A DNA stretch of 64,000 bases from Roseateles oligotrophus (GCF_014204525.1 NZ_JACHLP010000001.1:930001-994000), one strand, 5' to 3'. Positions 1 through 8,403 are shown, numbered from the stretch's first letter. Numbers and translations are program-made. Notes: a model not told the origin generated them from the letters alone.

Positions 1-520
1 GCTGATCGGCGGCGCCCGCCGCGACGAGGAAAAAGCCCGCGCCAAGGAGCGCATCTTCAGCCACCGCGATGCCTTCGGCCAATGGCAGCCCAAGGAGCAG
101 CGCCCCGAGCTGTGGAATCTGTTCAACACCCGCATCCGCCCGGGCGAGCATTTCCGCGCATTCCCCATCAGCAACTGGACCGAGCTGGATGTCTGGCTCT
201 ACATCGCCCGCGAAAACATCCCCCTGCCCAGCCTCTACTTCGCGCACCAGCGCCAGGTGATACGCCGCAAGGGCTTGCTGGTGCCGCTGACCGAGGTGAC
301 CCCGCCCGAGGCCGGCGAGACGGTGGAAACCGCCACCGTGCGCTTCCGCACCGTCGGCGATATGACTTGCACCTGCCCGGTGGAAAGCACGGCGGCCGAC
401 GCCAGCGACATCGTGGCCGAGACCCTGACCGTCACCGTCAGCGAGCGCGGCGCCACCCGCATGGACGACAGAACTTCGGAAGCCTCGATGGAGCGCCGCA
501 AGAAAGAGGGCTATTTCTGA
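1..520 (+). CDS. cysD: sulfate adenylyltransferase subunit 2 (partial, 5' end outside window)
   Basis: This is the C-terminal part, about 172 codons, of the ATP sulfurylase small subunit, which with CysN makes adenosine phosphosulfate from ATP and sulfate. The frame is open from the first bases. Readable family stretches include LIGGARRDEEKARAKER, FPISNWTELDVWLYI and GDMTCTCP, and the protein ends in RRKKEGYF, the usual CysD ending. The stop codon overlaps the cysN start by one base (TGATG), so the two are translationally coupled. The N-terminal PP-loop lies upstream of the window. Confidence 0.95.
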   Translation, partial: LIGGARRDEEKARAKERIFSHRDAFGQWQPKEQRPELWNLFNTRIRPGEHFRAFPISNWTELDVWLYIARENIPLPSLYFAHQRQVIRRKGLLVPLTEVTPPEAGETVETATVRFRTVGDMTCTCPVESTAADASDIVAETLTVTVSERGATRMDDRTSEASMERRKKEGYF

Positions 521-1818
521 TGAACACCGCCTTGAACACCGTGATTCACGACACCGACGTCGACACCCACCACCGCGCCCTGCGCTTCCTGACCGCCGGC
601 AGCGTGGACGACGGCAAGAGCACGCTGATCGGCCGCCTGCTGTTTGACAGCCGCGCCATCCTGGCCGACCAACTCGACGTGCTGGCCAAGCGCGCCGCCG
701 GCGAGCCCATCGACCTGAGCCTCTTGACCGACGGCCTGGAGGCCGAGCGCGAGCAAGGCATCACCATCGACGTGGCCTACCGCTACTTCGCCACCAAGAC
801 GCGCAAATTCATCATCGCCGACGCCCCCGGCCACGAGCAGTACACCCGCAATATGGTGACGGCCGCCGCCGGCTCGGACGCCGCCGTCGTGCTGGTGGAC
901 ATCACCAAGCTGGACACCTCGGTGGACGCCGTCGAGCTGCTGCCGCAGACCCGTCGGCATAGCTTGTTAGCCCATCTGCTGCGCGTGCCCAGCATCGTCT
1001 TCGCCGTCAACAAGCTGGACGCCGTGGCCCAGCCCGGCCCCGCGTTTGCAGCGGTCTCGAAAGCCTTGCGCGCCTTTGCCGCCCAGGCCGGCATCGAGAT
1101 CACCGCCATCGTGCCCGTCTCGGCCCTGCGCGGCGACAACGTCACCCAGCCCCTGGCGGCCGACTGGTATAGCGGCCCATCCCTGCTGCAGGTGCTGGAA
1201 AGCCTGCCCGGCGTGCAGGAAAAGGTCGAGGGCCAGCTCTTGATCCCCGTGCAGTACGTGGCCAAAGACGGCGAAGGCACTGGCCACCAGGCCCGCACGC
1301 TGTGGGGCCGCATCGCCCACGGCCAGGTGCAGGCCGGCGACGAGGTGCAGATCCTGCCCAGCGGCCAGACGGCACAAGTGGCCGAGGTGCGCCGCGCCGG
1401 CGAGACCGTGGCCCATTGCGTCGCCGGTGAATCCGCCGGTGTGGTGCTGGACCGCCAGTTGGACGTCTCGCGCGGCGACTGGATCGTCACCCCCGGTTCG
1501 GCCCAGCCCAGGCAGAGCTTCGAGGCCACGCTGGCCTGGCTGGACACCGAGCCCGCCGTGCCCGGCCGCAAATACTGGCTGCGCCACGGCAACCGCTGGG
1601 TGCAGGCCCGCATCAGCGCCATCCAGCATCGCCTGGACATCCACAGCCTGCAAGAGCAGGAGGCCACGCAGCTGAACGTCAACGAGATCGGCCATGTGCT
1701 GATCGAGACCCAGAGCCCCTTGCCGGTGGAGCCCTACACCAGCAACCGTGTCGGCGGCAGCCTGATCGTGGTGGACCCGACGAGCAACCGCAGCAGCGGC
1801 GCCCTGCTGGTGCGCTGA
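520..1818 (+). CDS. cysN: sulfate adenylyltransferase subunit 1 (GTPase)
   Basis: This is the GTPase subunit of ATP sulfurylase, 432 aa, which couples GTP hydrolysis to APS synthesis by CysD. Visible G motifs are G1 GSVDDGKS (residues 27-34), G3 DAPGH (101-105) and G4 NKLD (164-167), followed by EF-Tu-like beta-barrel domains. The start is the ATG overlapping the cysD stop. The frame stays open further upstream inside cysD, but homology begins at MNTALNTVIH. No APS kinase (CysC) domain is fused at the C-terminus, so this is a stand-alone CysN. Confidence 0.96.
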   Translation: MNTALNTVIHDTDVDTHHRALRFLTAGSVDDGKSTLIGRLLFDSRAILADQLDVLAKRAAGEPIDLSLLTDGLEAEREQGITIDVAYRYFATKTRKFIIADAPGHEQYTRNMVTAAAGSDAAVVLVDITKLDTSVDAVELLPQTRRHSLLAHLLRVPSIVFAVNKLDAVAQPGPAFAAVSKALRAFAAQAGIEITAIVPVSALRGDNVTQPLAADWYSGPSLLQVLESLPGVQEKVEGQLLIPVQYVAKDGEGTGHQARTLWGRIAHGQVQAGDEVQILPSGQTAQVAEVRRAGETVAHCVAGESAGVVLDRQLDVSRGDWIVTPGSAQPRQSFEATLAWLDTEPAVPGRKYWLRHGNRWVQARISAIQHRLDIHSLQEQEATQLNVNEIGHVLIETQSPLPVEPYTSNRVGGSLIVVDPTSNRSSGALLVR

Positions 1819-1869
1819 GCGCGCCGCGTCACAATCCACAGCCTAGCAACTGAGCAGCAAGCAAGCATC

Positions 1870-2652
1870 ATGGGAAAAGTCATCTTCGTCAGCGCTGGTC
1901 CCGGCGCGGCCGACCTGATCACCGTGCGGGGCGCGCGCGCCCTGGAGGCGGCCCAGGTGGTGCTGTTCGACGCGCTCACCGACCCGGCCCTGCGCGAGCT
2001 GGCGCCCACGGCCCAATGGATCGACGTGGGCAAGCGAGGCTTTTGCGACTCCACCAAGCAATGCGCCATCAATGCCGCCCTGGTCAAGCAGGCGCAAACG
2101 CATGAGCGGGTGGTGCGCCTGAAGGGCGGTGACGCCAGCGTCTTTGGCCGCCTGGAAGAAGAGCTGATCGCCCTGGCCGAGGCGGGCATAGCCTGCGAGG
2201 TCGTGCCCGGCGTGACCGCGGCCATCGCCGCCGCGGCCCAAACCCGCAAGCCCCTGACCCGCCGCGGTGTGGGCCGCAGCGTCAGCCTGACCACGGCCGT
2301 AACCCAGGATCTGGAGCTGCAAGCCGGCACGCGCAGCGCCGACACCGAGGTCTTCTACATGGCCGGCCGCCAGCTGGCCGCCCTGGGCCGCAAGCTGCTG
2401 GAGGCCGGCTGGGCGGGCGAGACGCCGGTCAGCGTGGTCTCGCGGGCAGGCTGCGAAGATGCCTTGAGCAGCGAACATTCGGTGGCCCAGCTGGCCGCCG
2501 CCAGCCTGCTGCACAAGGGCCGGCCCACCGTGGTGGTGGTGGGCGCAGGCGCCCGCCCCGTGCTGTCGCAAAACCACGAGAGGCCAACAAATTCCAGCAT
2601 CACCCCTGGACTTGCGCGGCATCAAGCCCGGAACCCAAGCCTGACCGATTAA
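1870..2652 (+). CDS. cobA: uroporphyrinogen-III C-methyltransferase
   Basis: SUMT, 260 aa, makes precorrin-2 from uroporphyrinogen III with two S-adenosylmethionine molecules. This is the first step to siroheme, the cofactor of sulfite reductase, or to cobalamin. Family motifs are VSAGPGAADLITVRG near the N-terminus, VRLKGGDASVFGR around residues 82-94 and VVPGVTAAIAAAA. There is no CysG-type dehydrogenase/ferrochelatase domain. It follows cysN by about 50 bp in the same direction, so the likely role is siroheme supply for sulfate assimilation. Confidence 0.93.
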   Translation: MGKVIFVSAGPGAADLITVRGARALEAAQVVLFDALTDPALRELAPTAQWIDVGKRGFCDSTKQCAINAALVKQAQTHERVVRLKGGDASVFGRLEEELIALAEAGIACEVVPGVTAAIAAAAQTRKPLTRRGVGRSVSLTTAVTQDLELQAGTRSADTEVFYMAGRQLAALGRKLLEAGWAGETPVSVVSRAGCEDALSSEHSVAQLAAASLLHKGRPTVVVVGAGARPVLSQNHERPTNSSITPGLARHQARNPSLTD

Positions 2653-2761
2653 AATCACGGGTTTTGTAAAGCTGCAATTCAGCCTTCAAGGCTTGGCCCT
2701 TCACCAGCGCCAGGGATCGCAGCCGCCACATTCCCGCATTCTTTCAAAAACGAGCTGATCT

Positions 2762-3085
2762 ATGACCCACGTCGTCCTCGAATCCTGCATCCGCTGCAAG
2801 TACACCGACTGCGTCGATGTCTGCCCGGTGGACTGCTTCCGCGAAGGCCAGAACTTCCTCGCCATCGACCCGGACGAATGCATCGACTGCGCCGTCTGCA
2901 TCCCCGAGTGCCCGGTCAACGCCATCGTCCCCGAAGAAGATGTGCCCGGCAATATGCAGCACATGATCAAACTGAATGCCGAGCTGGCCCAGAAGTGGCC
3001 CAGCATCACCAAGCGCAAGGCCTCGATGCCCGACGCTGAGGACTGGAAGGATCGCACGGACAAGCTGTCCGAACTGATCCGCTAA
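2762..3085 (+). CDS. fdxA: 7Fe ferredoxin (3Fe-4S/4Fe-4S), FdxA type
   Basis: Small electron carrier of 107 aa. Nine cysteines lie in the first 50 residues (9, 12, 17, 21, 25, 40, 43, 46, 50) in the arrangement of seven-iron ferredoxins, with one 3Fe-4S and one 4Fe-4S cluster. A C-terminal extension of about 50 residues is typical of the FdxA group. The next gene, 30 bp downstream, encodes a ferredoxin/flavodoxin NADP reductase of the thioredoxin-reductase-like type, so the two probably exchange electrons. Confidence 0.93.
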   Translation: MTHVVLESCIRCKYTDCVDVCPVDCFREGQNFLAIDPDECIDCAVCIPECPVNAIVPEEDVPGNMQHMIKLNAELAQKWPSITKRKASMPDAEDWKDRTDKLSELIR

Positions 3086-3089
3086 TTCT

Positions 3090-3106
3090 CCCGGCAGCTT
3101 GCCGGG
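3090..3106 (+). other. intergenic perfect hairpin between fdxA and the reductase gene
   Basis: A CCCGGCA arm (3090-3096) and a TGCCGGG arm (3100-3106) are separated by three bases, in the 30-bp gap between the ferredoxin and reductase genes. There is no T-run after it, so it is not a classical terminator. It could set the ratio of the two products by partial attenuation or by protecting the upstream mRNA end. The role is inferred. Confidence 0.4.
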
Positions 3107-3115
3107 ACCAACCCA

Positions 3116-4240
3116 ATGGAACTTCAATTGAACGCAGAGACCGCCCTGATGGCCGCCGACATTCCCACCCCAGGCCCCAACGCAATCGAGACCGATGCCG
3201 TCATCGTCGGGGCCGGTCCGGTCGGCCTGTTCCAGGTGTTTGAGCTGGGCTTGCTCGAAATCAAGGCCCACATCATCGACTCGCTGGCCTACCCCGGCGG
3301 CCAATGCATTGAGCTCTATCCCGACAAGCCCATCTACGACATCCCGGCCGTGCCCATCTGCACCGGCAAGGAGCTGACCGACAACCTGCTCAAACAGATC
3401 GAGCCCTTTGGCGCGACCTTCCATCTGGGCCAGGAAGTGACGACGGTGTTGAAGCAGCCCGATGGCCGCTTCTTCGTCGCCACCTCCAAGGGCACCGAAT
3501 TCCTGACCAAGACCATCTTCATCGCCGGCGGCGTGGGTAGCTTCCAGCCCCGTACCCTGAAGGTCGACGGCATCGACAAGTTCGAAGGCTCGCAGCTGCA
3601 CTACCGCGTGCGCAAGCCCGAGCAGTTTGCCGGCAAGAACCTGGTCATCGTCGGCGGCGGCGACTCGGCCCTGGACTGGGCGCTGAACTTCTGCGCCGGC
3701 AACGAAGACGGCGGCGCCAACAAGGCCGAGAGCGTGATCCTGCTGCACCGTCGCGACGGCTTCCGTGCCGCCCCGGCCAGCGTGGCCAAGATGCGCGAGC
3801 TCTGCGATGCCTACGAGATGCAGTTCGTGGTCGGCCAGGTCAGCGACATCGTCGAGGCCGATGGCGTGCTGAACGCGCTCAAGGTCACCGGCGGTGACGG
3901 CGTGACCCGCGTCGTGCCTTGCGACCAGGTGCTGGTGTTCTTCGGCCTTAGCCCCAAGCTGGGCCCGATCGCCGAATGGGGCCTGGCCCTGGAGCGCAAG
4001 CAGATCGTCGTCGACACCGAGAAGTTCGAGACCAGCGTGCCCGGCATCTTTGCCGTGGGCGATGTGAACACCTATCCCGGCAAGAAGAAGCTGATCCTGT
4101 CCGGCTTCCACGAATGCGCCCTGGCCGCCTTCGCTGCCGCGCCCTATATCTTCCCGGACAAGCGTGTGCATCTGCAGTACACCACCACCAGCCCCAAGCT
4201 GCACAAGGTGCTGGGCGTGGAATCTCCCGTATTTGACTGA
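3116..4240 (+). CDS. NAD(P)/FAD-dependent ferredoxin-NADP reductase (thioredoxin-reductase-like)
   Basis: Flavoenzyme of 374 aa. The FAD-binding Rossmann motif [12 protein letters not shown] begins about residue 29. [21 protein letters not shown] is the signature of the YumC/FNR group that lacks the redox-active CxxC of true thioredoxin reductases. A second dinucleotide motif, [13 protein letters not shown], binds NADPH, and GIFAVGDVN is the C-terminal FAD contact. Expected reaction: electron transfer between NADPH and ferredoxin or flavodoxin. It directly follows fdxA, a plausible partner. It carries an N-terminal tail of about 25 residues before the core. Confidence 0.88.
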   Translation: MELQLNAETALMAADIPTPGPNAIETDAVIVGAGPVGLFQVFELGLLEIKAHIIDSLAYPGGQCIELYPDKPIYDIPAVPICTGKELTDNLLKQIEPFGATFHLGQEVTTVLKQPDGRFFVATSKGTEFLTKTIFIAGGVGSFQPRTLKVDGIDKFEGSQLHYRVRKPEQFAGKNLVIVGGGDSALDWALNFCAGNEDGGANKAESVILLHRRDGFRAAPASVAKMRELCDAYEMQFVVGQVSDIVEADGVLNALKVTGGDGVTRVVPCDQVLVFFGLSPKLGPIAEWGLALERKQIVVDTEKFETSVPGIFAVGDVNTYPGKKKLILSGFHECALAAFAAAPYIFPDKRVHLQYTTTSPKLHKVLGVESPVFD

Positions 4241-4272
4241 GCACCCCGCAGGCGCCCCGCGCCCCGGCCAAG

Positions 4273-4299
4273 AAAGCCCGCTGCCCAGCGGGCTTTTTT
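4273..4299 (+). terminator. intrinsic terminator after the ferredoxin reductase gene
   Basis: AAAGCCCGC, a short loop, then GCGGGCTTTTTT. A GC stem followed directly by a T-run, 33 bp after the stop codon at 4240. It separates the fdxA-reductase unit from the riboswitch leader downstream. Confidence 0.85.
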
Positions 4300-4354
4300 C
4301 ATGGCCTGGCTACAATGCCACATCGCAAGCGGCTTCGCGGCTGCTTGCGTTTCT

Positions 4355-4483
4355 TCGCTAGGGGTGCTGGCTCATCGCATGAGCCGGCTGAGACAGTCCC
4401 TTTGAACCTGATTGACGGCATTCCGCCGTCAGGCCACATAGGCTTGCCTTTGTGGCCCGAGTTAATCCTCGCGCAGGGAAGCC
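4355..4483 (+). promoter_or_regulatory. TPP (THI-box) riboswitch
   Basis: The conserved thiamine-pyrophosphate aptamer strings are present in order: GGGGTGC (4361-4367), CCGGCTGAGA (4384-4393), CCCTTTGAACCTGA (4398-4411) and, near the 3' end, GCGCAGGGAAGC. Between them the P3 arm is enlarged by two extra hairpins (about 4413-4455). Downstream, 4512-4539 can form CGTTC/GAACG and GGGG/CCCC helices, and the G-run can alternatively pair with the C-run at 4551-4556. That is a plausible expression platform controlling translation of the receptor at 4577. An earlier inverted repeat (CGCAAGC...GCTTGCG, about 4323-4348) precedes the aptamer. Confidence 0.93.
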
Positions 4484-4576
4484 AGCTCGCATGCGGCCCG
4501 TGTCCAGGCCTCGTTCATTGGGAACGGGGGCTGCACCCCGCATCTCGCTTGCCCCCTGCCATCGCTTGAAGTCCCG

Positions 4577-6733
4577 ATGGCATACCCAAAAATCCCCCAC
4601 TCCTTCATTGCCGCAGCCGCTCTGCTGAGCTGCTCGGCGGCCGCCCTGGCTCAATCCGCCCTGCCCACCGTCACCGTGACCGGCCGCAGCGCCGACACGC
4701 CCGTCAGCGTCGGCGGTTTTGGCGAGACCCCCCTCGCCAAGCTGCCCATGCAGGCCAGCGTCCTGAACGCCGAGCGCCTGCAGGACCTGGGCCTGAGCAA
4801 TCTGGCCGGCATCACCGCCCTGGATGCCTCGCTGAGCGATGCCTACAACGCCGACGGCTATGTGTCCTATCTGAAGATCCGCGGCTTTGATCTGGACAAC
4901 CGCTTCAACTACCGCCGCGAGGGCCTGCCCATCAATGCCGAGACGGCGCTGAGTCTGGGCAATAAATCGGGCCTGGAAGTGCTCAAGGGCAGCAGCGGCA
5001 TCCAGGCCGGCACCAGCTCGCCCGGAGGTCTGGTGAATCTGCTGGTCAAGCGCCCCACGGCCAAGGACCTGACGGTGCTGGGCCTGAGCGTCAGCGAGCG
5101 CGGCACGGTGGAGGGCTCGGTCGACCTGAGCCGCCGCTTCGGCGAATCCCAAGCCTTCGGCCTGCGGCTCAATGCCAGTGCGGCCCAGCTCAAGCCCCTG
5201 CTCCGCGACGCGGACGGCAATCGCCAGCTCTTCGCCTTGGCGGGCGATTGGCGCGTGTCGCCCAGCACCTTGCTGGAGGCCGAGCTGGAATGGAATCGCC
5301 AAAGCCAGCCCAGCCAGCCCGGCTTCAGCCTGCTAGGCGACAAGCTGCCCGATGCAAGCCAGATCGATCCACGCATCAATCTGAACAATCAGAGCTGGAC
5401 ACAGCCCGTGGTGTTCAACAACCAGCATGCCTCGCTGCGCCTGACGCAAAAACTGAACGCCGACTGGACGGCCCAGGCCCATCTGGGCGTGCAGCGCCTG
5501 AAGACCGATGATCGCCTGGCCTATGCCTATGGCCTGTACGACCCGGACACTTACGACTGCGGCTCCACCTGCGACCGCTACAGCGCCGCGGGCACCTTCT
5601 CGGTCTGGGACTTCCGCAGCGAAAACGAGCGCCGCAATAGTGATGCCCTGGATCTGAATCTCAGCGGCAGGTTCAATACCGCAGGCTTCGCTCATCGGAT
5701 CCATAGCGGGGTCTTGTTCAGCCGCTTCAGCAGCCGCTTCCAGCGCCAGGCCTACAACTTGGTGGGCGTCGGCAATATTCAGGGTACGGCGCAACTGCCT
5801 TCCGACCCCAGCCTCACCGACGAGAACACCAATCGCGATGAACGCAGCAGCGAGTTCTATCTGCGCGACAGCGTGCAGCTGGGCAGCGATTGGCAGCTCT
5901 GGGCCGGCCTGCGCCACACCCGCTTGCAGCGCGACAGCGTGCGCACCGATGGCTCACGCCCCACCGGCTACTCGCAGGCCTTCACCACACCCTGGCTGGG
6001 CCTGGGCTACAACATCAACGCACAGCTGATGGCTTATGCCAGCTGGGGCGAAGGGGTGGAGAGCGAAGTCACACCCAATCGCAAGCGCTACGGCGACACG
6101 GCCGGCCAGGCCCTGCCGGCCCTGAAGAGCAAGCAGTTGGAAGTGGGCCTGAAGGCGGGCAGCAATACGGTGGACTGGTCCCTGAACTGGTTTGATGTGC
6201 AGCGCCCCAGCTGGCGCGACATCGGCCTGTGCAAGGACAGCAAACCCGGCAGCTGCGAGCGCCGCGCCGACGGCACGGCGCATCACCAGGGCTTTGAGGC
6301 CCAGGCCGATCTGAAATGGAGCGGCGGCGGTCTGCTGGCCAGCGCCATGAAGCTCAAGGCCCGCCGCGAGGGCAGCGCCGATGCCTCGCTCAACGGCCTG
6401 CGCCCGGCCAACGTGCCCGAGAACAATCTGCGCCTGCAGGCCCGCCAGAGCCTGGCCGCCCTGCCCGGCCTGCAACTGCAGCTGGGCCTGGTCTACGAGG
6501 GCCCGCGCGCCGTGCTGCCCGACAACAGCGTCAACATCCCGGGCTGGACCCGCATCGACGCCGGTGCGCGTTACGAACAATTGCTGGGCAAAACGCTGCT
6601 AACCTGGCGCGTGGGCGTGGACAATCTCGCCAATCGTCGCGCCTGGAAGGAATCACCCTTCCAGTTCGACCATGCTTACCTCTATCCCCTTGCGCCTCGC
6701 ACTTGGCGAACAAGTTTTGAAATTAGCTTGTAA
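4577..6733 (+). CDS. TonB-dependent outer-membrane receptor under TPP-riboswitch control (putative thiamine or precursor uptake)
   Basis: Outer-membrane receptor of 718 aa with a signal peptide (cleavage near ALAQS, residue 25), a likely TonB box LPTVTVTG and a plug domain carrying IRGFDLDNRFNYRREGLPI and LEVLKGSSGIQAGTSSPGG. A 22-strand barrel follows, ending in TSFEISL with the hydrophobic C-terminal pattern of outer-membrane proteins. The substrate is not shown by the protein itself. The TPP riboswitch about 95 bp upstream is the reason to infer thiamine, a phosphate ester or a pyrimidine/thiazole precursor. No thiamine ABC transporter is adjacent. The SD is weak (GAAG before the ATG), which suits riboswitch control of translation. 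Confidence 0.85.
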   Translation: MAYPKIPHSFIAAAALLSCSAAALAQSALPTVTVTGRSADTPVSVGGFGETPLAKLPMQASVLNAERLQDLGLSNLAGITALDASLSDAYNADGYVSYLKIRGFDLDNRFNYRREGLPINAETALSLGNKSGLEVLKGSSGIQAGTSSPGGLVNLLVKRPTAKDLTVLGLSVSERGTVEGSVDLSRRFGESQAFGLRLNASAAQLKPLLRDADGNRQLFALAGDWRVSPSTLLEAELEWNRQSQPSQPGFSLLGDKLPDASQIDPRINLNNQSWTQPVVFNNQHASLRLTQKLNADWTAQAHLGVQRLKTDDRLAYAYGLYDPDTYDCGSTCDRYSAAGTFSVWDFRSENERRNSDALDLNLSGRFNTAGFAHRIHSGVLFSRFSSRFQRQAYNLVGVGNIQGTAQLPSDPSLTDENTNRDERSSEFYLRDSVQLGSDWQLWAGLRHTRLQRDSVRTDGSRPTGYSQAFTTPWLGLGYNINAQLMAYASWGEGVESEVTPNRKRYGDTAGQALPALKSKQLEVGLKAGSNTVDWSLNWFDVQRPSWRDIGLCKDSKPGSCERRADGTAHHQGFEAQADLKWSGGGLLASAMKLKARREGSADASLNGLRPANVPENNLRLQARQSLAALPGLQLQLGLVYEGPRAVLPDNSVNIPGWTRIDAGARYEQLLGKTLLTWRVGVDNLANRRAWKESPFQFDHAYLYPLAPRTWRTSFEISL

Positions 6734-6757
6734 AGCTCTCAAAATCTGTACTACAAT
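6728..6757 (+). promoter_or_regulatory. sigma-70-type promoter for the tRNA-Asn genes
   Basis: TTGTAA (6728-6733) and TACAAT (6752-6757) are separated by 18 bp, 12 bp before the first tRNA. The -35 hexamer overlaps the stop codon of the receptor gene. Confidence 0.55.
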
Positions 6758-6769
6758 GCAAGGCTCAGT

Positions 6770-6845
6770 TCCTCGATAGCTCAGTCGGTAGAGCGCCGGA
6801 CTGTTAATCCGTAGGTCCCTGGTTCGAGCCCAGGTCGAGGAGCCA
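6770..6845 (+). tRNA. tRNA-Asn (GTT), copy 1
   Basis: A 76-nt cloverleaf. The acceptor stem is TCCTCGA with TCGAGGA, the discriminator is G and CCA is encoded. D arm is GCTCAGTCGGTAGAGC, anticodon GTT at 6803-6805, and the T loop is GGTTCGAGCC. The sequence is identical to the copy at 6952. Confidence 0.98.
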
Positions 6846-6859
6846 ACTGATAGCTCAGG

Positions 6860-6889
6860 AAGCCGCTGATTCGCAAGAGTCAGCGGCTT
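6860..6889 (+). terminator. hairpin after first tRNA-Asn
   Basis: AGCCGCTGA (6861-6869) pairs with TCAGCGGCT (6880-6888), followed by TTCGCTATTT. It is a plausible, weak intrinsic terminator or processing hairpin between the two tRNA genes. Confidence 0.5.
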
Positions 6890-6905
6890 TCGCTATTTAT
6901 GTAAG

Positions 6906-6930
6906 CCTATTCTTTTTTTTTTCGAATAGG
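6906..6930. repeat. inverted repeat with an all-T loop between the tRNA genes
   Basis: CCTATTC (6906-6912) and GAATAGG (6924-6930) flank a run of ten or more T and one C. Read on the plus strand it is a hairpin whose loop is the T-run itself. It could end transcription from the first tRNA or act as an exonuclease stop. Its function is unknown. Confidence 0.5.
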
Positions 6931-6951
6931 CCGAAATTTGTACCGATCAAT

Positions 6952-7027
6952 TCCTCGATAGCTCAGTCGGTAGAGCGCCGGACTGTTAATCCGTAGGTCC
7001 CTGGTTCGAGCCCAGGTCGAGGAGCCA
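6952..7027 (+). tRNA. tRNA-Asn (GTT), copy 2
   Basis: Identical to the first copy over all 76 nt, including the encoded CCA, with the anticodon GTT at 6985-6987. The flanks differ, so this is a duplicated gene. I see no strong separate promoter, and co-transcription with copy 1 is possible. Confidence 0.98.
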
Positions 7028-7028
7028 T

Positions 7029-7070
7029 TAAAAGCCCTGATGCCACACCGCATCGGGGCTTTTTCTTTTT
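7029..7070 (+). terminator. intrinsic terminator after second tRNA-Asn
   Basis: AAAAGCCC-TGATGC, a small loop, GCATC-GGGGCTTTTT, then TCTTTTT. A strong stem with a T-run starting two bases after the tRNA CCA end. It closes the tRNA unit just before the kinase gene. Confidence 0.85.
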
Positions 7071-7083
7071 CCGCTCAGCAAGC

Positions 7084-8400
7084 ATGAACACTCTGGAGCA
7101 ATTGCGTACAGGTCAGTTGTTAGGCACCAAGCATCTGAAGCTGGCCTGTGGGCTGAGCGAGTTCCCACCCGAGATCTTCGAGTTGGAGGACACGCTTGAG
7201 GTGCTGGATCTGTCCGGCAACGCCCTGTCCCGCCTGCCCGAGGACCTGCACCGCCTGAAGCGCCTGCGCATCCTGTTCTGCTCCGGCAATCGCTTCACCG
7301 AGCTGCCCGCCGTGCTGGGCGCTTGCGCAGCGCTGGAGATGGTGGGTTTCAAGAGCAACCAGATCTGCCGCGTGCCGGCCGAGGCCATTCCGCCGCAGCT
7401 GCGCTGGTTGATCTTGACCGACAACCAGATCGAAACCCTGCCCGCGACGCTGGGCCAATGCATGCGCCTGCAAAAGCTGGCCCTGGCGGGCAATCGCCTA
7501 CGCACCCTGCCCGCCAGCATGGCCGCCTGCACAGGGCTGGAGCTGCTGCGCATCTCGGCCAATCGGTTCAACGAGCTGCCTGGCTGGCTGCTCACCCTGC
7601 CCCGCCTCAGCTGGCTGGCGTTTGGCGGCAACCCCATGAATCTGGCGGCCGAGCGGCAAGCCCTTGAGCAAAGCCCTCTGCCCACCATTGCCTGGCCGCG
7701 TATCCGGCTGGGCCAGCAGTTAGGTGAAGGTGCATCCGGCTTCATCTATCGCGCCCAATTGGGCGAACCCCAGGCGGGCGAGGCCCTGGCCCTGAAGCTC
7801 TTCAAGGGCGAGGTCACCAGCGACGGCCTGCCCAGCAGCGAAATGGCCGCCGCCGTCCAGGCCGGCAGCCATCCACATCTGATCCCGGTGCAGGCCCGCC
7901 TGGTCGAACACCCCAAACAAGCCATGGGCTTGCTGATGCGCTTGGTGGACAACGATTTCCAAAGCCTGGCCGGCCCACCCAGCCTGCAATCCTGCACCCG
8001 CGATGTGTACGACGCCGAGCGGCGCTTCGAGCTGCCCGCCCTGCTGCGCCTGGCCAGCGGCATCGCCTCGGCGGCCCGGCATCTGCACAGCCGAGGCCTG
8101 CTGCACGGCGACCTCTACGGCCACAACATCTTGCACAACGGCCAAGGCAAGGCCTTGCTGGGGGATTTCGGTGCGGCCACATTCTTCGAGCGCGGTGACC
8201 GGGAGCTGGCGCAAGCGCTGCAAGCCATCGAGGTGCGCGCCTTTGCCTACTTGCTGGAAGAGTTGCTGGAACGCTGCCTCAGCGATGCGACCATGCTGGC
8301 GCCGCTACAGGTCTTGCTGAGGGCCTGCCTGGCGGAACAAGCCGCGCAGCGACCCTCCTTTGCCCAGATCGTTCAGCAGTTGGAACGGCTGCGAGCCTAA
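7084..8400 (+). CDS. leucine-rich-repeat serine/threonine protein kinase
   Basis: Protein of 438 aa with two parts. Residues about 36-185 hold roughly six or seven leucine-rich repeats of the LxxLxLxxNxLxxLP kind. Residues about 208-436 form a protein kinase domain with a glycine loop LGEGASGFIYRA (213-224), Lys238 in ALKLFKG, the catalytic loop HGDLYGHNIL with Asp343 and Asn348, and DFG at 361-363. The catalytic loop has HGD where HRD is usual, common in bacterial kinases. There is no signal peptide or transmembrane segment, so it is cytosolic. The substrate is unknown. It stands alone between tRNA genes and the bfd gene; its stop lies only 3 bp from the convergent bfd stop. Confidence 0.88.
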   Translation: MNTLEQLRTGQLLGTKHLKLACGLSEFPPEIFELEDTLEVLDLSGNALSRLPEDLHRLKRLRILFCSGNRFTELPAVLGACAALEMVGFKSNQICRVPAEAIPPQLRWLILTDNQIETLPATLGQCMRLQKLALAGNRLRTLPASMAACTGLELLRISANRFNELPGWLLTLPRLSWLAFGGNPMNLAAERQALEQSPLPTIAWPRIRLGQQLGEGASGFIYRAQLGEPQAGEALALKLFKGEVTSDGLPSSEMAAAVQAGSHPHLIPVQARLVEHPKQAMGLLMRLVDNDFQSLAGPPSLQSCTRDVYDAERRFELPALLRLASGIASAARHLHSRGLLHGDLYGHNILHNGQGKALLGDFGAATFFERGDRELAQALQAIEVRAFAYLLEELLERCLSDATMLAPLQVLLRACLAEQAAQRPSFAQIVQQLERLRA

Positions 8401-8403
8401 GGC

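Noticed and set aside
2744-4204. A 486-codon open frame on the minus strand opposite the ferredoxin reductase
   Set aside because: It is antisense to two clear genes, is rich in His/Gly/Gln/Leu as GC-rich shadow frames are, and has no recognisable motif.
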